Source: Amycolatopsis antarctica (GTDB taxonomy: Bacteria > Actinomycetota > Actinomycetes > Mycobacteriales > Pseudonocardiaceae). From it: a stretch of DNA of 64,000 nucleotides. A program made the translations under genes and the position numbers. Numbering within the stretch: position 1 is the stretch's first letter; each line of letters starts with the position of its first letter. The stretch spans positions 1 through 64,000 of the forward strand of contig NZ_NKYE01000011.1 in the NCBI RefSeq assembly GCF_002262875.1. Direction: 5' to 3'. The notes under the pieces are model-generated. The model did not search any database. It saw only the letters and a program-made list of their open reading frames with translations, and was not told where the DNA came from. Of the stretch, positions 1 to 9,304 are shown piece after piece.

Positions 1-113
1 CAACGACGAGGCATACACAGGCACACAGCTACACCGACACACCCACAAAGATGACCACAAACCACCCAACAAAGATCAACTACCACACCCGCGTCCACCA
101 ACAGAGCCGGGTT

Positions 114-335
114 TCACCACACCCTCTTAGCCGACTCGTGCCGATCCGATCCGGCGTCGCCTTGCGACCCGGCCAGCGTGCCAACCGTGCGGTCGATGTT
201 GTCGCGGTGGAACAAGCCACCGATCCACCTGCGCACCTTCGGTAGCACGACGTCCTCGCGCAAGTTCATCGTCTTCGGGTGATCGGCCAGCACAGTGGAG
301 CCAAATAGGAAGCGGCCCAACCCGTGACCGTTCAA
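114..335 (-). pseudogene. Serine-recombinase C-terminal remnant
   Basis: A 73-codon open stretch reads like the part of large actinobacterial serine recombinases after the zinc ribbon: a DHPKTMNLRED segment, then a region like 'LPKVRRWIGGLF' and 'NIDRTVGTLAGSQ'. That pattern is typical of the hinge before the C-terminal coiled coil. The catalytic resolvase domain and zinc ribbon are absent, so this is a fragment of an integrase. It lies in the lower-GC left edge next to an IS remnant, which fits a degraded mobile element. No att site was found. The family assignment is by pattern only. Confidence 0.5.
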
Positions 336-718
336 CTTGCTGCCGACCCTGTCTTTCCCGGTCGTTGATCATGCGAACGCTGGAACCGCGAACCGGTCCC
401 CTTGACTCCTACCGATTGGAAGGTGACCGAGACCGCCGCGAACGGCATCGGGCAGAGGCAACCTCAGGGTCCATTCAACGACGTGGTGATCTGCCGTCCT
501 CTCGGCGTTGCACCGGCCGAAACCTCGACGAGCGGACAGTCTAAAACCCACCCGATCACGTTTCTCTAGGCCAAGCTGGTGAAAGGTTACGACGCTCACC
601 TCGATGGAGAACTGCGCTGCCTCGCACCCCTCCTCCCCTTATGGCGGATACCCACCCACGACTACGACCGTTAACGTAGATCTTCGTATTCAAGTTGTTA
701 CGGTCAGTATTGGCGGTG
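336..718. other. Intergenic, no supported gene
   Basis: About 380 bases with only short overlapping open frames of no recognisable family. It separates the recombinase remnant from the Beta-family gene and must hold the promoter of the latter, but no convincing -35/-10 pair stands out. Lower GC than the rest of the window. Confidence 0.4.
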
Positions 719-1798
719 ATGATGCCTGTTCCTCGGAGCTTCCATACCCTCATCGCGCTTCGAGCGAAGCAGGGCGAGTTTGCGGCACTCAACCAGCTCA
801 ATACGGCCGACGACGTGCGCCAAGTCCAACCCCTATTGGAATTCGAAGCAAACGGCATGACACCCGCGAAACAGCTGATTGAGGTCGAAGCTGTCGTTCG
901 CCACCTCCACCGTCTGGGACGCCACGCCATGCTGGACGCATCCGACACAGTTGGGAAAACGGGATTTGGCAACGGCACGGCGGGCGCGGTCGGCGAGCTC
1001 GTGGATCGCCTCTCACGCCAAGCCGATCTCTTCGACAACGACGCGACAGTGCCGTTCATACCTGTCATTCGAAGCGACGCGACACAAAGCGCGGCATCGA
1101 CCACAAGCCGGCTCTGCCAAGAACTCGGCGCTGGCGGAGCCCTACGCATACGCACGATTGGCGCAACTGCCGACCAATACGAACAACTCTTTAGATGGCT
1201 TCATGTTGAACCCGCCGACCTCGATCTGATCGTCGACCTACGGTACGTGGACCAAGCTGGCGCCCGCCTCACAGAAGACATCGCCGCAACTCTCGATACC
1301 CTTTCGCTGTTCGGGCCGTTTCGCTCAAGGAGCCTCTTGTGCGGGTCGGTACCATCCTCGCTCAAAGAGACCGCAATCTGGGAGGCGCCTCGCGTTGAGG
1401 AGCAGCTCTGGGCGTCGGTTGCCCAAGGCGGCTACGCCGACCTTCATCTCGGTGACTATGGCGTCGTTCACCCCCTGACAGGTCCGGGATTTCGCAGCAA
1501 ACATGTCAGCGTTAAGTACACCTGCCCCTATCACTGGCTCTATATACGCCAGCGAATGGCCGAGCCCGAGGACGCCGTCGAGAAATATGAAGAAAACGTT
1601 CGTGCTCACACTTTCCGCATTGTGTTCCGGGAGGTCGTCGAATCCGACAGCTTCTTCGGACCGGACTTCTCCTGGGGTGATCGCGAAATACTCGACGCAG
1701 CCGAAGGCCGAGGCCACGGTCTCGGATCGACGACCAAACCTGTAGCTTTCGCTACCTCGCACCATTTGTCCTACCTGGCGAAGCGCACCGCTGCGTGA
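719..1798 (+). CDS. Beta-protein family (T4 beta-like) protein
   Basis: A 359-residue protein. The N-terminal 'LIALRAKQGEFAAL' and later 'VQPLLEF' are the signature opening of the phage T4 Beta protein family (Pfam Beta_protein), and 'SHHLSYLAKR' near the C-terminus fits the family's closing segment. The biochemical role is unknown; members occur in phages and in genomic islands near defence or toxin-like genes. ATG 719 is chosen: the frame opens at TTG 695 but two ATGs (719 and 722) immediately precede the conserved start. No partner gene is next to it; it sits between recombinase and transposase remnants, and its GC is lower than that of neighbours, pointing to horizontal acquisition. Family fairly sure, function unknown. 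Confidence 0.7.
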   Translation: MMPVPRSFHTLIALRAKQGEFAALNQLNTADDVRQVQPLLEFEANGMTPAKQLIEVEAVVRHLHRLGRHAMLDASDTVGKTGFGNGTAGAVGELVDRLSRQADLFDNDATVPFIPVIRSDATQSAASTTSRLCQELGAGGALRIRTIGATADQYEQLFRWLHVEPADLDLIVDLRYVDQAGARLTEDIAATLDTLSLFGPFRSRSLLCGSVPSSLKETAIWEAPRVEEQLWASVAQGGYADLHLGDYGVVHPLTGPGFRSKHVSVKYTCPYHWLYIRQRMAEPEDAVEKYEENVRAHTFRIVFREVVESDSFFGPDFSWGDREILDAAEGRGHGLGSTTKPVAFATSHHLSYLAKRTAA

Positions 1799-1825
1799 GC
1801 TCGCCACACCCCACAGGCGGCGGCC

Positions 1826-2874
1826 CAGCGGACCATCCGGCCAACAGGGTCCATCGTGGCCGGCATTGGCCGGTAGAGTCCAGTGATCGGGTGACCAGAT
1901 AGAGGAATTTCAACGCTGCCTGCTCGTTGGGGAAGTGTCCGCGGCCGTTGATCGCTCGCCGGTAACGGGCATTGCGCGACTCGATCGCGTTGTTCGAGCA
2001 GACGACAGTGCGGATCGCGACGCCGTAATCGAGGAACGGGATGAACTCGACCCAGGCGTTGTCCCAGAGCCGGGCCACCGCCGGGTAGTGATCGTCCCAC
2101 TTGCCGGCGAGCTGGTCGAACGCCGTGCGGGCAGCGGTGGCGTTGGCCGCGGTTCAGATCGGTTTCACATTCCGCTTCAGCTCGTCCCAGTAGCGACGGC
2201 TGGTGAGCCGGACGGTGTTGCGGATCAGATGGATGACGCAGGTCTGGATCAGCGCCGGGGGCCACCGTTCGACACGACCTCGGGCAGTCCTTTGAGTCCG
2301 TCGCAGACGACAAGGAACGTGTCGTTGACGCCTCGGCTCTTCAGGTCGGTGAGTACCGCCATCCAGAACTTCGCGCCCCACCGCCGGTGCCGGCCCAGAG
2401 GCCAAAGCTGTGGCGGCCCCCGGCCAGCGTCACCCCTATCGCGGCACCGAACGGGCGGTTCGCGACTTGGCCGTCACGGACCTTGACCACGGTCACATCG
2501 ATGAAGACCGCGGCATAGATCGACTCCAACGGACGGGCGAACCGCAGACCTCGCGAGGTGCGCGCTGATCTCACCGGTCGTGAGCCCCTTGACATAGAGC
2601 GACAGCACGACCTCGTCGACCCGGTCAATCCCGCTGACGCTTCTTCACGATCTGCGGCACGAACGGGCCGGCCTGATCGCGTGGCGCCTCGATCGCGACC
2701 GGCCCGGTGTTCTCTGTGAGCACCGTCTTATCCAGCTGCTCGAGCAGCACGTCCGGGCCGGTCAGCGATAACCCCCTGCTCCTTGGCCGCGCGGATCAGC
2801 TCGACCGCGGTCGGCTGCTCCGCCGACTGCTCATCGGCCTTCCTCTTCACCACGCCACCCAGTGTCGTCGTCAT
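1826..2874 (-). pseudogene. IS256-family (Mutator-type) transposase remnant
   Basis: Pieces of one IS256 transposase are scattered over three frames on the minus strand. ATG at 2874 opens 'MTTTLGGVVKRKADEQSAE', the usual start. Then come 'GPFVPQIVKKRQR', 'YAAVFIDVTVVKVRDGQVA' with part of the DDE region, 'GLWAGTGGG', 'IQTCVIHLIRNTVRL', and finally 'NNAIESRNARYRRAINGRG' near 2000. At least three frameshifts and an internal deletion destroy the frame: the block normally found between the two KTVL-like motifs is missing. The C-terminus is lost after 'PRWT'. It cannot make active transposase. Terminal inverted repeats were not resolved; one end may lie near 2905-2940. Confidence 0.85.
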
Positions 2875-2944
2875 CAGACGCCACCCCTTCTCGCCGAGCT
2901 GTTGCTCAGTGTGTCAGACCGGACGCACCGTTTTCATGACAGTC

Positions 2945-3281
2945 CCTTGGCAGACGCGAGCTATGCGGCATGAGCGGACGCTGAGGAACACGAAGACAAT
3001 TGCTCGTTGACCAACGATGGTGTTGGTCAAGGCCCAATGCGCGATCGGGAGCATCAACGGTCAGCGGACACGAACTGAGATATCCATCCTGTTGCGCGAT
3101 ACGACGTTTTTATGGCCCGTACGGGCGGAGTTGGCCCGCTGCACGCGCTGTGAACTGCGACAACCTAGCTTCGGCCGTAGAACAAGTGCGCGACTTCGTT
3201 GGTGAAGGTGGCCCGTTCGACCTCATTGTTGCGCGAACCGACATTTCGTGCCCTTTGTGGCAGGCCGATAACTTCGGATTC
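2945..3281. other. Intergenic upstream of the amidase
   Basis: About 340 bases between the IS remnant and the amidase. The amidase frame is open back to 3000, but residues upstream of ATG 3282 show no amidase homology, so this is read as leader DNA or the scar of the insertion. No promoter was clear enough to call. Confidence 0.4.
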
Positions 3282-4733
3282 ATGGACTGGAGCTTTCAGG
3301 CGGCCGAAGAGCTAATCGCCGCATTGCGCGCTGGTGTGGTGACATCGGTGGAACTGACCGACGAGGCGATCACCCGTATCGAGCGCGACGACGAGGCGAT
3401 CAACGCGATCTGCGTACCGGACTTCGACCGGGCTCGGGCCGCCGCACACCGTGCCGACCAGGCACGCGCGCGTGGCGAGGACCGGCCGCTGCTCGGCATC
3501 CCGGTGACGGTCAAGGAGTCGTACAACATCGCCGGGCTGCCCACGACCTGGGGCATGCCGCCGCACCGGAACTACATGCCGTACGAGGACGCGGTACAGG
3601 TGTCACGACTCAAGGTCGCGGGCGCGGTGCTGCTCGGCAAGACCAATGTGCCGTTGGGGCTGCAAGACATACAGAGCTTCAACGAGATCCACGGCACCAC
3701 CACAAACCCGTGGGATCGCAGTCGCACGCCGGGCGGATCCTCCGGCGGGTCGGCGGCGGCACTGGCGTCCGGGTTCGGTGCGCTGTCCATCGGCTCCGAC
3801 ATCGCCGGCTCGCTGCGCACCCCAGCACACTTCTGCGGCATCTACGCGCACAAGCCGACGCTCGGACTGGTGGCCAACCGCGGTATGGTCCCGCCGTCCG
3901 AGCCGGCGTTGCCGGTCGACCTCGACCTCGCCGTCGTCGGTCCGATGGCGCGCACCGCCCGCGACCTCACGCTCCTGCTCGACGTCATGGCCGGACCGGA
4001 CCCCTTGACGTTCGGCGTGGCGCACCGCTTGGCACTGCCGCCCGCCCGGCACGAGCGGCTCCGCGATTTCCGGGTCTTGGTCCTCGACGAACATCCGCTC
4101 ATTCCGACCGGGGCCGCCGTGCTGGCGGGTGTGAACAGGGTGGCCGACGCGCTCGTCGACGGCGGCGCCCGCGTCGCACGGCACAGTCCGCTGCTGCCCG
4201 ATCTGACCGAAGCCGCGACGCTCTACACGCAGTTGCTGATCTCGGGCTCCGTCGCACGTTTTCCCACCGAATCGCACGAACTGCTGCGAACCCGCGCCGC
4301 CGCACTGAGCGCGGACGACCAGACACTCGACGCCGTGCGACTGCGTGCCATGGTGTTAAGCCACCACGACTGGATCGAAGCGAACAACCGCCGTGAGGTC
4401 CACCGTCACAGCTGGCGGCGGCTGTTCGCCGAGTTCGACGCCGTGGTGTGCCCGATCACCCCGACGCCCGCGTTCCCGCACGACCACAGCCCCAATCCAC
4501 TGGAGCGGCGCATCGACATCGACGGCGTCGAGTACCCGTACTTCGACCAGCTCGTCTGGGCCGGTCTGGCCACGATGCCCGGCCTGCCCGCCACCGCCAT
4601 ACCCGCCGGCCGGTCCCCCGAAGGCCTGCCGGTCGGAGTGCAGCTGATCGGCCCGATGTTCGAGGACCGGACCCCGCTGTGGCTGGCCGAACTGCTCGAG
4701 CAGAAGAACGGCGGCTTCCAGGCACCGAAGTAG
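3282..4733 (+). CDS. Amidase-signature family hydrolase
   Basis: A 483-residue amidase-signature enzyme that should hydrolyse a carboxamide, or a similar C-N bond, to acid and ammonia. The catalytic triad is visible: Lys in 'GIPVTVKESYN' (about residue 80), the cis-Ser in 'PGGSSGGSAAALASG' (about 155), and the nucleophile Ser in 'GSDIAGSLRTPA' (about 180). Length is normal for the family. ATG 3282 is chosen because homology begins at 'WSFQAAEELIAALRAG'; the frame continues upstream without homology. The substrate cannot be told from sequence; the shape resembles general AS amidases such as AmiC-like enzymes rather than GatA, which would sit with gatB/gatC. It is convergent with the ABC exporter and stands alone. 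Confidence 0.9.
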   Translation: MDWSFQAAEELIAALRAGVVTSVELTDEAITRIERDDEAINAICVPDFDRARAAAHRADQARARGEDRPLLGIPVTVKESYNIAGLPTTWGMPPHRNYMPYEDAVQVSRLKVAGAVLLGKTNVPLGLQDIQSFNEIHGTTTNPWDRSRTPGGSSGGSAAALASGFGALSIGSDIAGSLRTPAHFCGIYAHKPTLGLVANRGMVPPSEPALPVDLDLAVVGPMARTARDLTLLLDVMAGPDPLTFGVAHRLALPPARHERLRDFRVLVLDEHPLIPTGAAVLAGVNRVADALVDGGARVARHSPLLPDLTEAATLYTQLLISGSVARFPTESHELLRTRAAALSADDQTLDAVRLRAMVLSHHDWIEANNRREVHRHSWRRLFAEFDAVVCPITPTPAFPHDHSPNPLERRIDIDGVEYPYFDQLVWAGLATMPGLPATAIPAGRSPEGLPVGVQLIGPMFEDRTPLWLAELLEQKNGGFQAPK

Positions 4734-4867
4734 GGGTACCGGCCGGCCGGGATGCGCGACGATCCACATTTCCGCTGGAACGCAGGCAAGATCGAAGCCA
4801 CCGCTCACCCGCTCGACACCGGCCCGTACCTCGACCGGAAGACACCACCCTCGGTGCCTGACCGCCG

Positions 4868-7270
4868 CTATTCGGTGTCGGTGTGAATGGCCCTGAGGAG
4901 CGGAATCCTGGCGGCGTTTCGTGCGGGCCACAGGGCGGCCAGAATGCCGATCGCGACTGTCAGGGCGACGAACAAGGCGAGTCGACCCCACGGCATGGCG
5001 ACAGGAATGCCGTCCTGGCTGGATACCGCCGCCGCGCCGATGACGCATCCGCCGACCAAACCGGTGATGGCGCCGAGGACGGCAATGATCACGGATTCCA
5101 GCCGCAGGATCGTGCCGACCTGGCCACGGCTGAGGCCGACCGCGCGCAGCAGGCCGATCTCCCTGACCCGTTCCCGGGTGGACATCGTCATGGTGTTGAC
5201 CACGGACAGCGCACCGATCAGCACCGAGATGCTGAGCAGGGCGTACAGAATGTTCAGCACCGCGTCGAACTGGGAACGCTCGGCGTCGATGTACTCGGCG
5301 TGGGTCTGCACCACCAGGGTCGGATTGTTCAGCTCGCGACGGATCTCCGCCTGGGCGCTGTCGGTTCGCCCCGGGGCGGTCTTGATCAGGATCGTCTCCG
5401 GCGCGCCGTTCGCGGTTCCGACGAGCGCGTCGTAGTCGAAGCCCGCCGGCGCGTCGAAGATCGCGACGATCGGCAACGGCCTGTCCCCTGGGACGACACT
5501 TCCGACAACCCATTCGTGGGCATCGGCTTCCTCGTCGCTGACCGCGATTCCGCCTGCCAAGTCGTCCAGTGAGCCCGATCGGAGGGTGAACGAGATGAGG
5601 CTGCCGATCGTGGCCGGATCCACCCCGGCCACGTTCAGCGAATTCGGGCGGGAGCCAACCTCGGTCGGGGTCAAGGGTGTGACGGCGTCGATGCCGGGAA
5701 GCTGAGCGACACGCCCCTGAGTGTCCTCGCCGATTTCGGCGAAGCCGATGGCGCTGATCCGGATATCGGCACGGTCACCGGTGTCGGCCCGACGAGCATC
5801 CTCGGCGGCGACCGACGCGACCGGCACGGTCACCGCCCCGCAGATGGCCAGCCCGATCATGAGCGCGCTTGCCGTTGTACCTGTGCGGCGCGGGTTCCGG
5901 CGGGTGTTCTGCACGGCCAGGGTGCCTCGGATCCCCGCGACACGGGTCAGCGGACGGCGCAGTAACGCAGTCAGCCAGACACCGAACAACGGTGTGAGAG
6001 TGATCAGTCCGAGCAACAGCAGCGGTGCGCCGAGGTAGAGCCAATCCTCCGAGTCCGCAGCGGCAGTCGTGATCGCCGTACCGAGGCCGGTCATCACGAA
6101 TCCGGCAGTATTGCGCCGCCGCAACGACTTTCCGGTCGGCGGCAATCCCGTACGCAGGGCGGCGATCGGCGGGACCGCGGAAGCACGGCGGGCCGGAATG
6201 TACGCGGCGAAGACGGTCACGCCGATCCCGACCCCGAGCGCGGCGAGAACTGGTTCAACCCCGAAGATCCGGGGCTCGATCGGAGGTCCGTCGACGACGC
6301 CGAACAGGGAATCCAGCGACACCCCCACTCCGATCCCGAGCAGGTAGCCGACGACAGTGGCGACGACACCCACTACCAACGCTTCGGCGAGGACCATCCG
6401 CGTCACGTATCGGCGGTCGGCACCGACGGCACGCAACAACGCGTGTTCCCGGGCCCGCGCGGCGGACAACATGGTGAACGTGTTGGCCACCAGGAAGATC
6501 GAGACGAACAAGGCGATACCGGCGAAGGCCAGCAGGATCGCGGTCAGCTTGCCATCGGTGGCGGTCTCGGTGAACTCGGACGCCGTGTCAAGGATGAATT
6601 CGTCCTGCGACACGGCCGCCCTGACATTCGCCGCGAGTGCGGACTCCGACGTGCCCGGCGCCGTGGTGAGGGAGACCGTCGTGTTGCTGTCGGGCGTCTT
6701 GGCGAACAGGGCGCGTGCGGTGGCGTCGTCGAAGGCGGTCAGCGTGCCACCTCGAGTGACTCGGGTGTCCGACGTCGTGAAGGTCCCGGCCAGCCGGGCG
6801 TCGCGAGCGGTACCGTCGGCGACGAACCGGATCTGGTCGCCCACCTGGTAACCGGTGCGTTTCGCGGTCCAGTCGTCGATCGCGATCTCCGTAGCACCCG
6901 CGGGCGCCCGTCCCGCGGTCAGTTGGTAGTCGGGGTCGTAGGTGACACCGCCCGCGTACACGGGCTGGCCGACCAACCCGCCCTCATTGTCCACAATGAA
7001 CGTCTCGCCTTCCGAGGTCGGCCGGACCTCGGCCACACCGTCCACGGCACGCAGTTTCGCCACCACGTCTGCCGTCACACCGGCGTCGGTCGTCGACCGG
7101 GCGGTGATCTGCACCGCGAAGTCCGGTGTGCCGCCTTCAAGGGACGCCCGCACCGACGAGCTGTACAGCAGCGAACCGGTGACAAAGGCGACGCCGAGCG
7201 CGACGGCCACGGTGGGGAGCAGGAATCGGATCTTGCCGGCGAGGATCGAGCGGATCGCCATCCGGAACAT
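4868..7270 (-). CDS. MacB/FtsX-type ABC transporter permease
   Basis: An 800-residue permease with the duplicated MacB/FtsX architecture. An N-terminal membrane helix (about 10-35) is followed by a large extracytoplasmic domain, three helices (about 240-370), another helix at about 400-430, a second extracytoplasmic domain, and three final helices (about 650-790). FtsX-like repeats appear at 'RAREHALLRAVGADRRYV' and 'RERVREIGLLRAVGLSRGQV'. Such proteins export peptides, antibiotics or lipids, or act as mechanotransmitters. The ATG overlaps the ATPase stop by one base (TGATG), so both subunits are translationally coupled. A divergent two-component system starts next to the ATPase, the usual layout for antimicrobial-peptide or envelope-stress exporters. 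Substrate unknown. Confidence 0.92.
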   Translation of the reverse strand: MFRMAIRSILAGKIRFLLPTVAVALGVAFVTGSLLYSSSVRASLEGGTPDFAVQITARSTTDAGVTADVVAKLRAVDGVAEVRPTSEGETFIVDNEGGLVGQPVYAGGVTYDPDYQLTAGRAPAGATEIAIDDWTAKRTGYQVGDQIRFVADGTARDARLAGTFTTSDTRVTRGGTLTAFDDATARALFAKTPDSNTTVSLTTAPGTSESALAANVRAAVSQDEFILDTASEFTETATDGKLTAILLAFAGIALFVSIFLVANTFTMLSAARAREHALLRAVGADRRYVTRMVLAEALVVGVVATVVGYLLGIGVGVSLDSLFGVVDGPPIEPRIFGVEPVLAALGVGIGVTVFAAYIPARRASAVPPIAALRTGLPPTGKSLRRRNTAGFVMTGLGTAITTAAADSEDWLYLGAPLLLLGLITLTPLFGVWLTALLRRPLTRVAGIRGTLAVQNTRRNPRRTGTTASALMIGLAICGAVTVPVASVAAEDARRADTGDRADIRISAIGFAEIGEDTQGRVAQLPGIDAVTPLTPTEVGSRPNSLNVAGVDPATIGSLISFTLRSGSLDDLAGGIAVSDEEADAHEWVVGSVVPGDRPLPIVAIFDAPAGFDYDALVGTANGAPETILIKTAPGRTDSAQAEIRRELNNPTLVVQTHAEYIDAERSQFDAVLNILYALLSISVLIGALSVVNTMTMSTRERVREIGLLRAVGLSRGQVGTILRLESVIIAVLGAITGLVGGCVIGAAAVSSQDGIPVAMPWGRLALFVALTVAIGILAALWPARNAARIPLLRAIHTDTE

Positions 7271-8013
7271 CAGCGGACCGCCTGGGCATCGAACCGTCGC
7301 ATCCGATCGAGGACACCGTCCGCGGTGGGCTGGGCCATCTCGTCGACGAGCCGCCCGTCCGCGAGGAACAACACGCGGTCGGCGTATCCCGCGGCGATCG
7401 GATCATGTGTGACCATCACGACCGTCTGCCCCCACTGGCGCGCGCACATCCGCAGCAGGCCGAGGATCTGCGCGCCGGTCCTGGAGTCGAGATTGCCGGT
7501 GGGCTCGTCCGCGACGACGATGTCCGGCCGGGAGACCAGCGCACGGGCGCAGGCCACGCGCTGCTGCTGTCCACCGGAGAGTTCCGCGGGCCGGTGGCCG
7601 AGCCGGTCGGCCAACCCGACCGCGTCGACGACACGATTGGTCCACGCCTTGTCCGGACGCTTGCCGGCCAGCGACAAGGGCAGCACGATGTTCTCCCACG
7701 CGGTGAGCGTGGGCAGCAGATTGAACGACTGGAAGACGAACCCGATTTTCTCTCGCCGCAGCTTCGTGAGGTTGGCATCGGTCAACGAGCCGAGGTCGGA
7801 ACCACCGATCCACGCCTTGCCCGATGTCGGGGTGTCCAGCCCGGCAAGGCAGTGCATCAGCGTCGACTTTCCGGAACCGGACGGGCCCATCACCGCGGTG
7901 AACTCGCCCTGCTGGAACCGTGCCGACACTCCGGCCAGTGCGGTCACGGCCGCCTGGCCTGTTCCGTAGGCCTTGCCGAGCTGGTCGGCTACCGCGACCG
8001 TTCGCTGATCCAT
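7270..8013 (-). CDS. ABC transporter ATP-binding protein (MacB/LolD type)
   Basis: A 247-residue ATPase partner of the downstream permease. Walker A 'GPSGSGKSTLMHCLAGL' (about 41-57), a Q-loop near 'GFVFQSFNLLPTLT', the ABC signature 'LSGGQQQRVACARAL' (about 145), Walker B 'DIVVADEPTGNLD', and the H-loop His in 'VVMVTHD' are all intact. The 'DEPTGNLDSRTG' sequence is characteristic of the LolD/MacB/FtsE branch that works with FtsX-like permeases. It is first in a two-gene operon and is transcribed away from the sensor kinase at 8162, from a 148-base shared intergenic region. Confidence 0.94.
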   Translation of the reverse strand: MDQRTVAVADQLGKAYGTGQAAVTALAGVSARFQQGEFTAVMGPSGSGKSTLMHCLAGLDTPTSGKAWIGGSDLGSLTDANLTKLRREKIGFVFQSFNLLPTLTAWENIVLPLSLAGKRPDKAWTNRVVDAVGLADRLGHRPAELSGGQQQRVACARALVSRPDIVVADEPTGNLDSRTGAQILGLLRMCARQWGQTVVMVTHDPIAAGYADRVLFLADGRLVDEMAQPTADGVLDRMRRFDAQAVR

Positions 8014-8161
8014 CGCCCGCTCCGTTGTCCTCGATCCAGCTGACGGTTTTGATCCTGTGCGGATCCGTCGTCGAACGGATCAACCACGCTGGCGAGTGAT
8101 GCGACCGCCGCTCGGCCGAAAGAATGAGGCCGGACCGTCATCACTGTCCTAGTCTCGCCGC

Positions 8162-9304
8162 ATGATCGGCATTTTCGACAGACTCACCTGGGTGCAGCGC
8201 CTGACCGCGGGGTTACTCGCCATGACCGCGGGGGTCGTGGTGATCCTGGAAGGGGTCAGCGCGGAGTCCGCGACCGGTGCGATCGGCATCGTGCTCTGCG
8301 GATTGGTGCCCGTGGCGGCCCTGCTCTCGTCGACCGTTTCCGCCACGGTGGTCAGCGGAATCGCCGTGCTGTCGATCGTGTTCACGGTCATCTGCGCGCA
8401 TCTGCAATTCCCACCGGACAACACGTTCGGCGTCATCGAGTTGCTCGGACTGGCGACCCTGATGGTCAGGGTGATCATTCAGGTCTCGCCGCGGCGAGCC
8501 GTGTGGCTGGCGGCGCTCCTGTTCATCGCGGCCCCGTTGTTGCCGCTACGACTCGCGGACCAGGAGTACCGGTCCCTCATCGGCGCCGCCATCGTGTTCG
8601 GCATGGCTTTCATGGCGCTGCTCGGTATGTATCTGCGGTTGCACGACCGGCGGCGCGCGGACGCGTTCGACCTTGCCAGACAGTCCCAGCGCCTCGAGTA
8701 CGCCCGCGATCTGCATGATTTCGTCGCGCACCACGTAACGGCGATGGTCGCGCAGGCCCAGGCCGTCCGGTTCATCACAGCCGCAGGAATGGCACCTTCC
8801 CCGGAAGGGCTCGACGAAATGCTAGCCGGAATCGAGAAGGCCGGCTCCGAAGCGCTGGTATCGATGCGCGGCATGGTCACGGTACTCCGGGATGACACGA
8901 CGGCACCGGTCCGTCCACATCAGACACTCGGCCCGATCGTCGCCGACGCCGCGGACAGGTACACCGGTTCTCCGGTCACGACGTCGATCGACCAGACTCT
9001 GGCGACCCGCACACTGTCACCGAAGACACTCGACGCGGCCCGGCACGTCGTCCAGGAATCCCTGACCAACGTTCTGCGACACGCGGCGGAGGTGACCCGC
9101 GTGGAGATCAGTGCCCACGATTCCGGTGAATCCGTTGAGCTGAGCGTGACCAACGACGGCATCGCCGCCTCTAACGGACTCCCCGGCGGCTTCGGGTTGG
9201 TCGGACTGACCGAACGCGTCGAGTCCGTCGGCGGCCGCCTGTCAGCGGGGCCCACGGGTACCGGGTGGGCGGTAACGGCCGTACTGCCATCATCTCAAGG
9301 ATGA
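8162..9304 (+). CDS. Sensor histidine kinase (NarL-partner, HisKA_3)
   Basis: A 380-residue membrane kinase. About five hydrophobic segments fill residues 10-165 with almost no extracytoplasmic loop, as in intramembrane-sensing kinases. The phosphoacceptor region 'YARDLHDFVAHHVTAMVAQ' is HisKA_3-like, and the ATPase domain ends with 'GFGLVGLTERVESVGG'. The N-box is weakly conserved ('VVQESLTNVLRHA'), normal for this branch. The stop overlaps the regulator start (ATGA at 9301-9304). Its position beside a divergent MacB-like exporter suggests that it senses a membrane-active compound or envelope stress and controls that exporter; this is inferred from context. Confidence 0.93.
   Translation: MIGIFDRLTWVQRLTAGLLAMTAGVVVILEGVSAESATGAIGIVLCGLVPVAALLSSTVSATVVSGIAVLSIVFTVICAHLQFPPDNTFGVIELLGLATLMVRVIIQVSPRRAVWLAALLFIAAPLLPLRLADQEYRSLIGAAIVFGMAFMALLGMYLRLHDRRRADAFDLARQSQRLEYARDLHDFVAHHVTAMVAQAQAVRFITAAGMAPSPEGLDEMLAGIEKAGSEALVSMRGMVTVLRDDTTAPVRPHQTLGPIVADAADRYTGSPVTTSIDQTLATRTLSPKTLDAARHVVQESLTNVLRHAAEVTRVEISAHDSGESVELSVTNDGIAASNGLPGGFGLVGLTERVESVGGRLSAGPTGTGWAVTAVLPSSQG

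Noticed and set aside
4752-4886. A 44-codon plus-strand frame downstream of the amidase
   Set aside because: Overlaps the end of the permease, lacks homology and a ribosome-binding site; likely chance.
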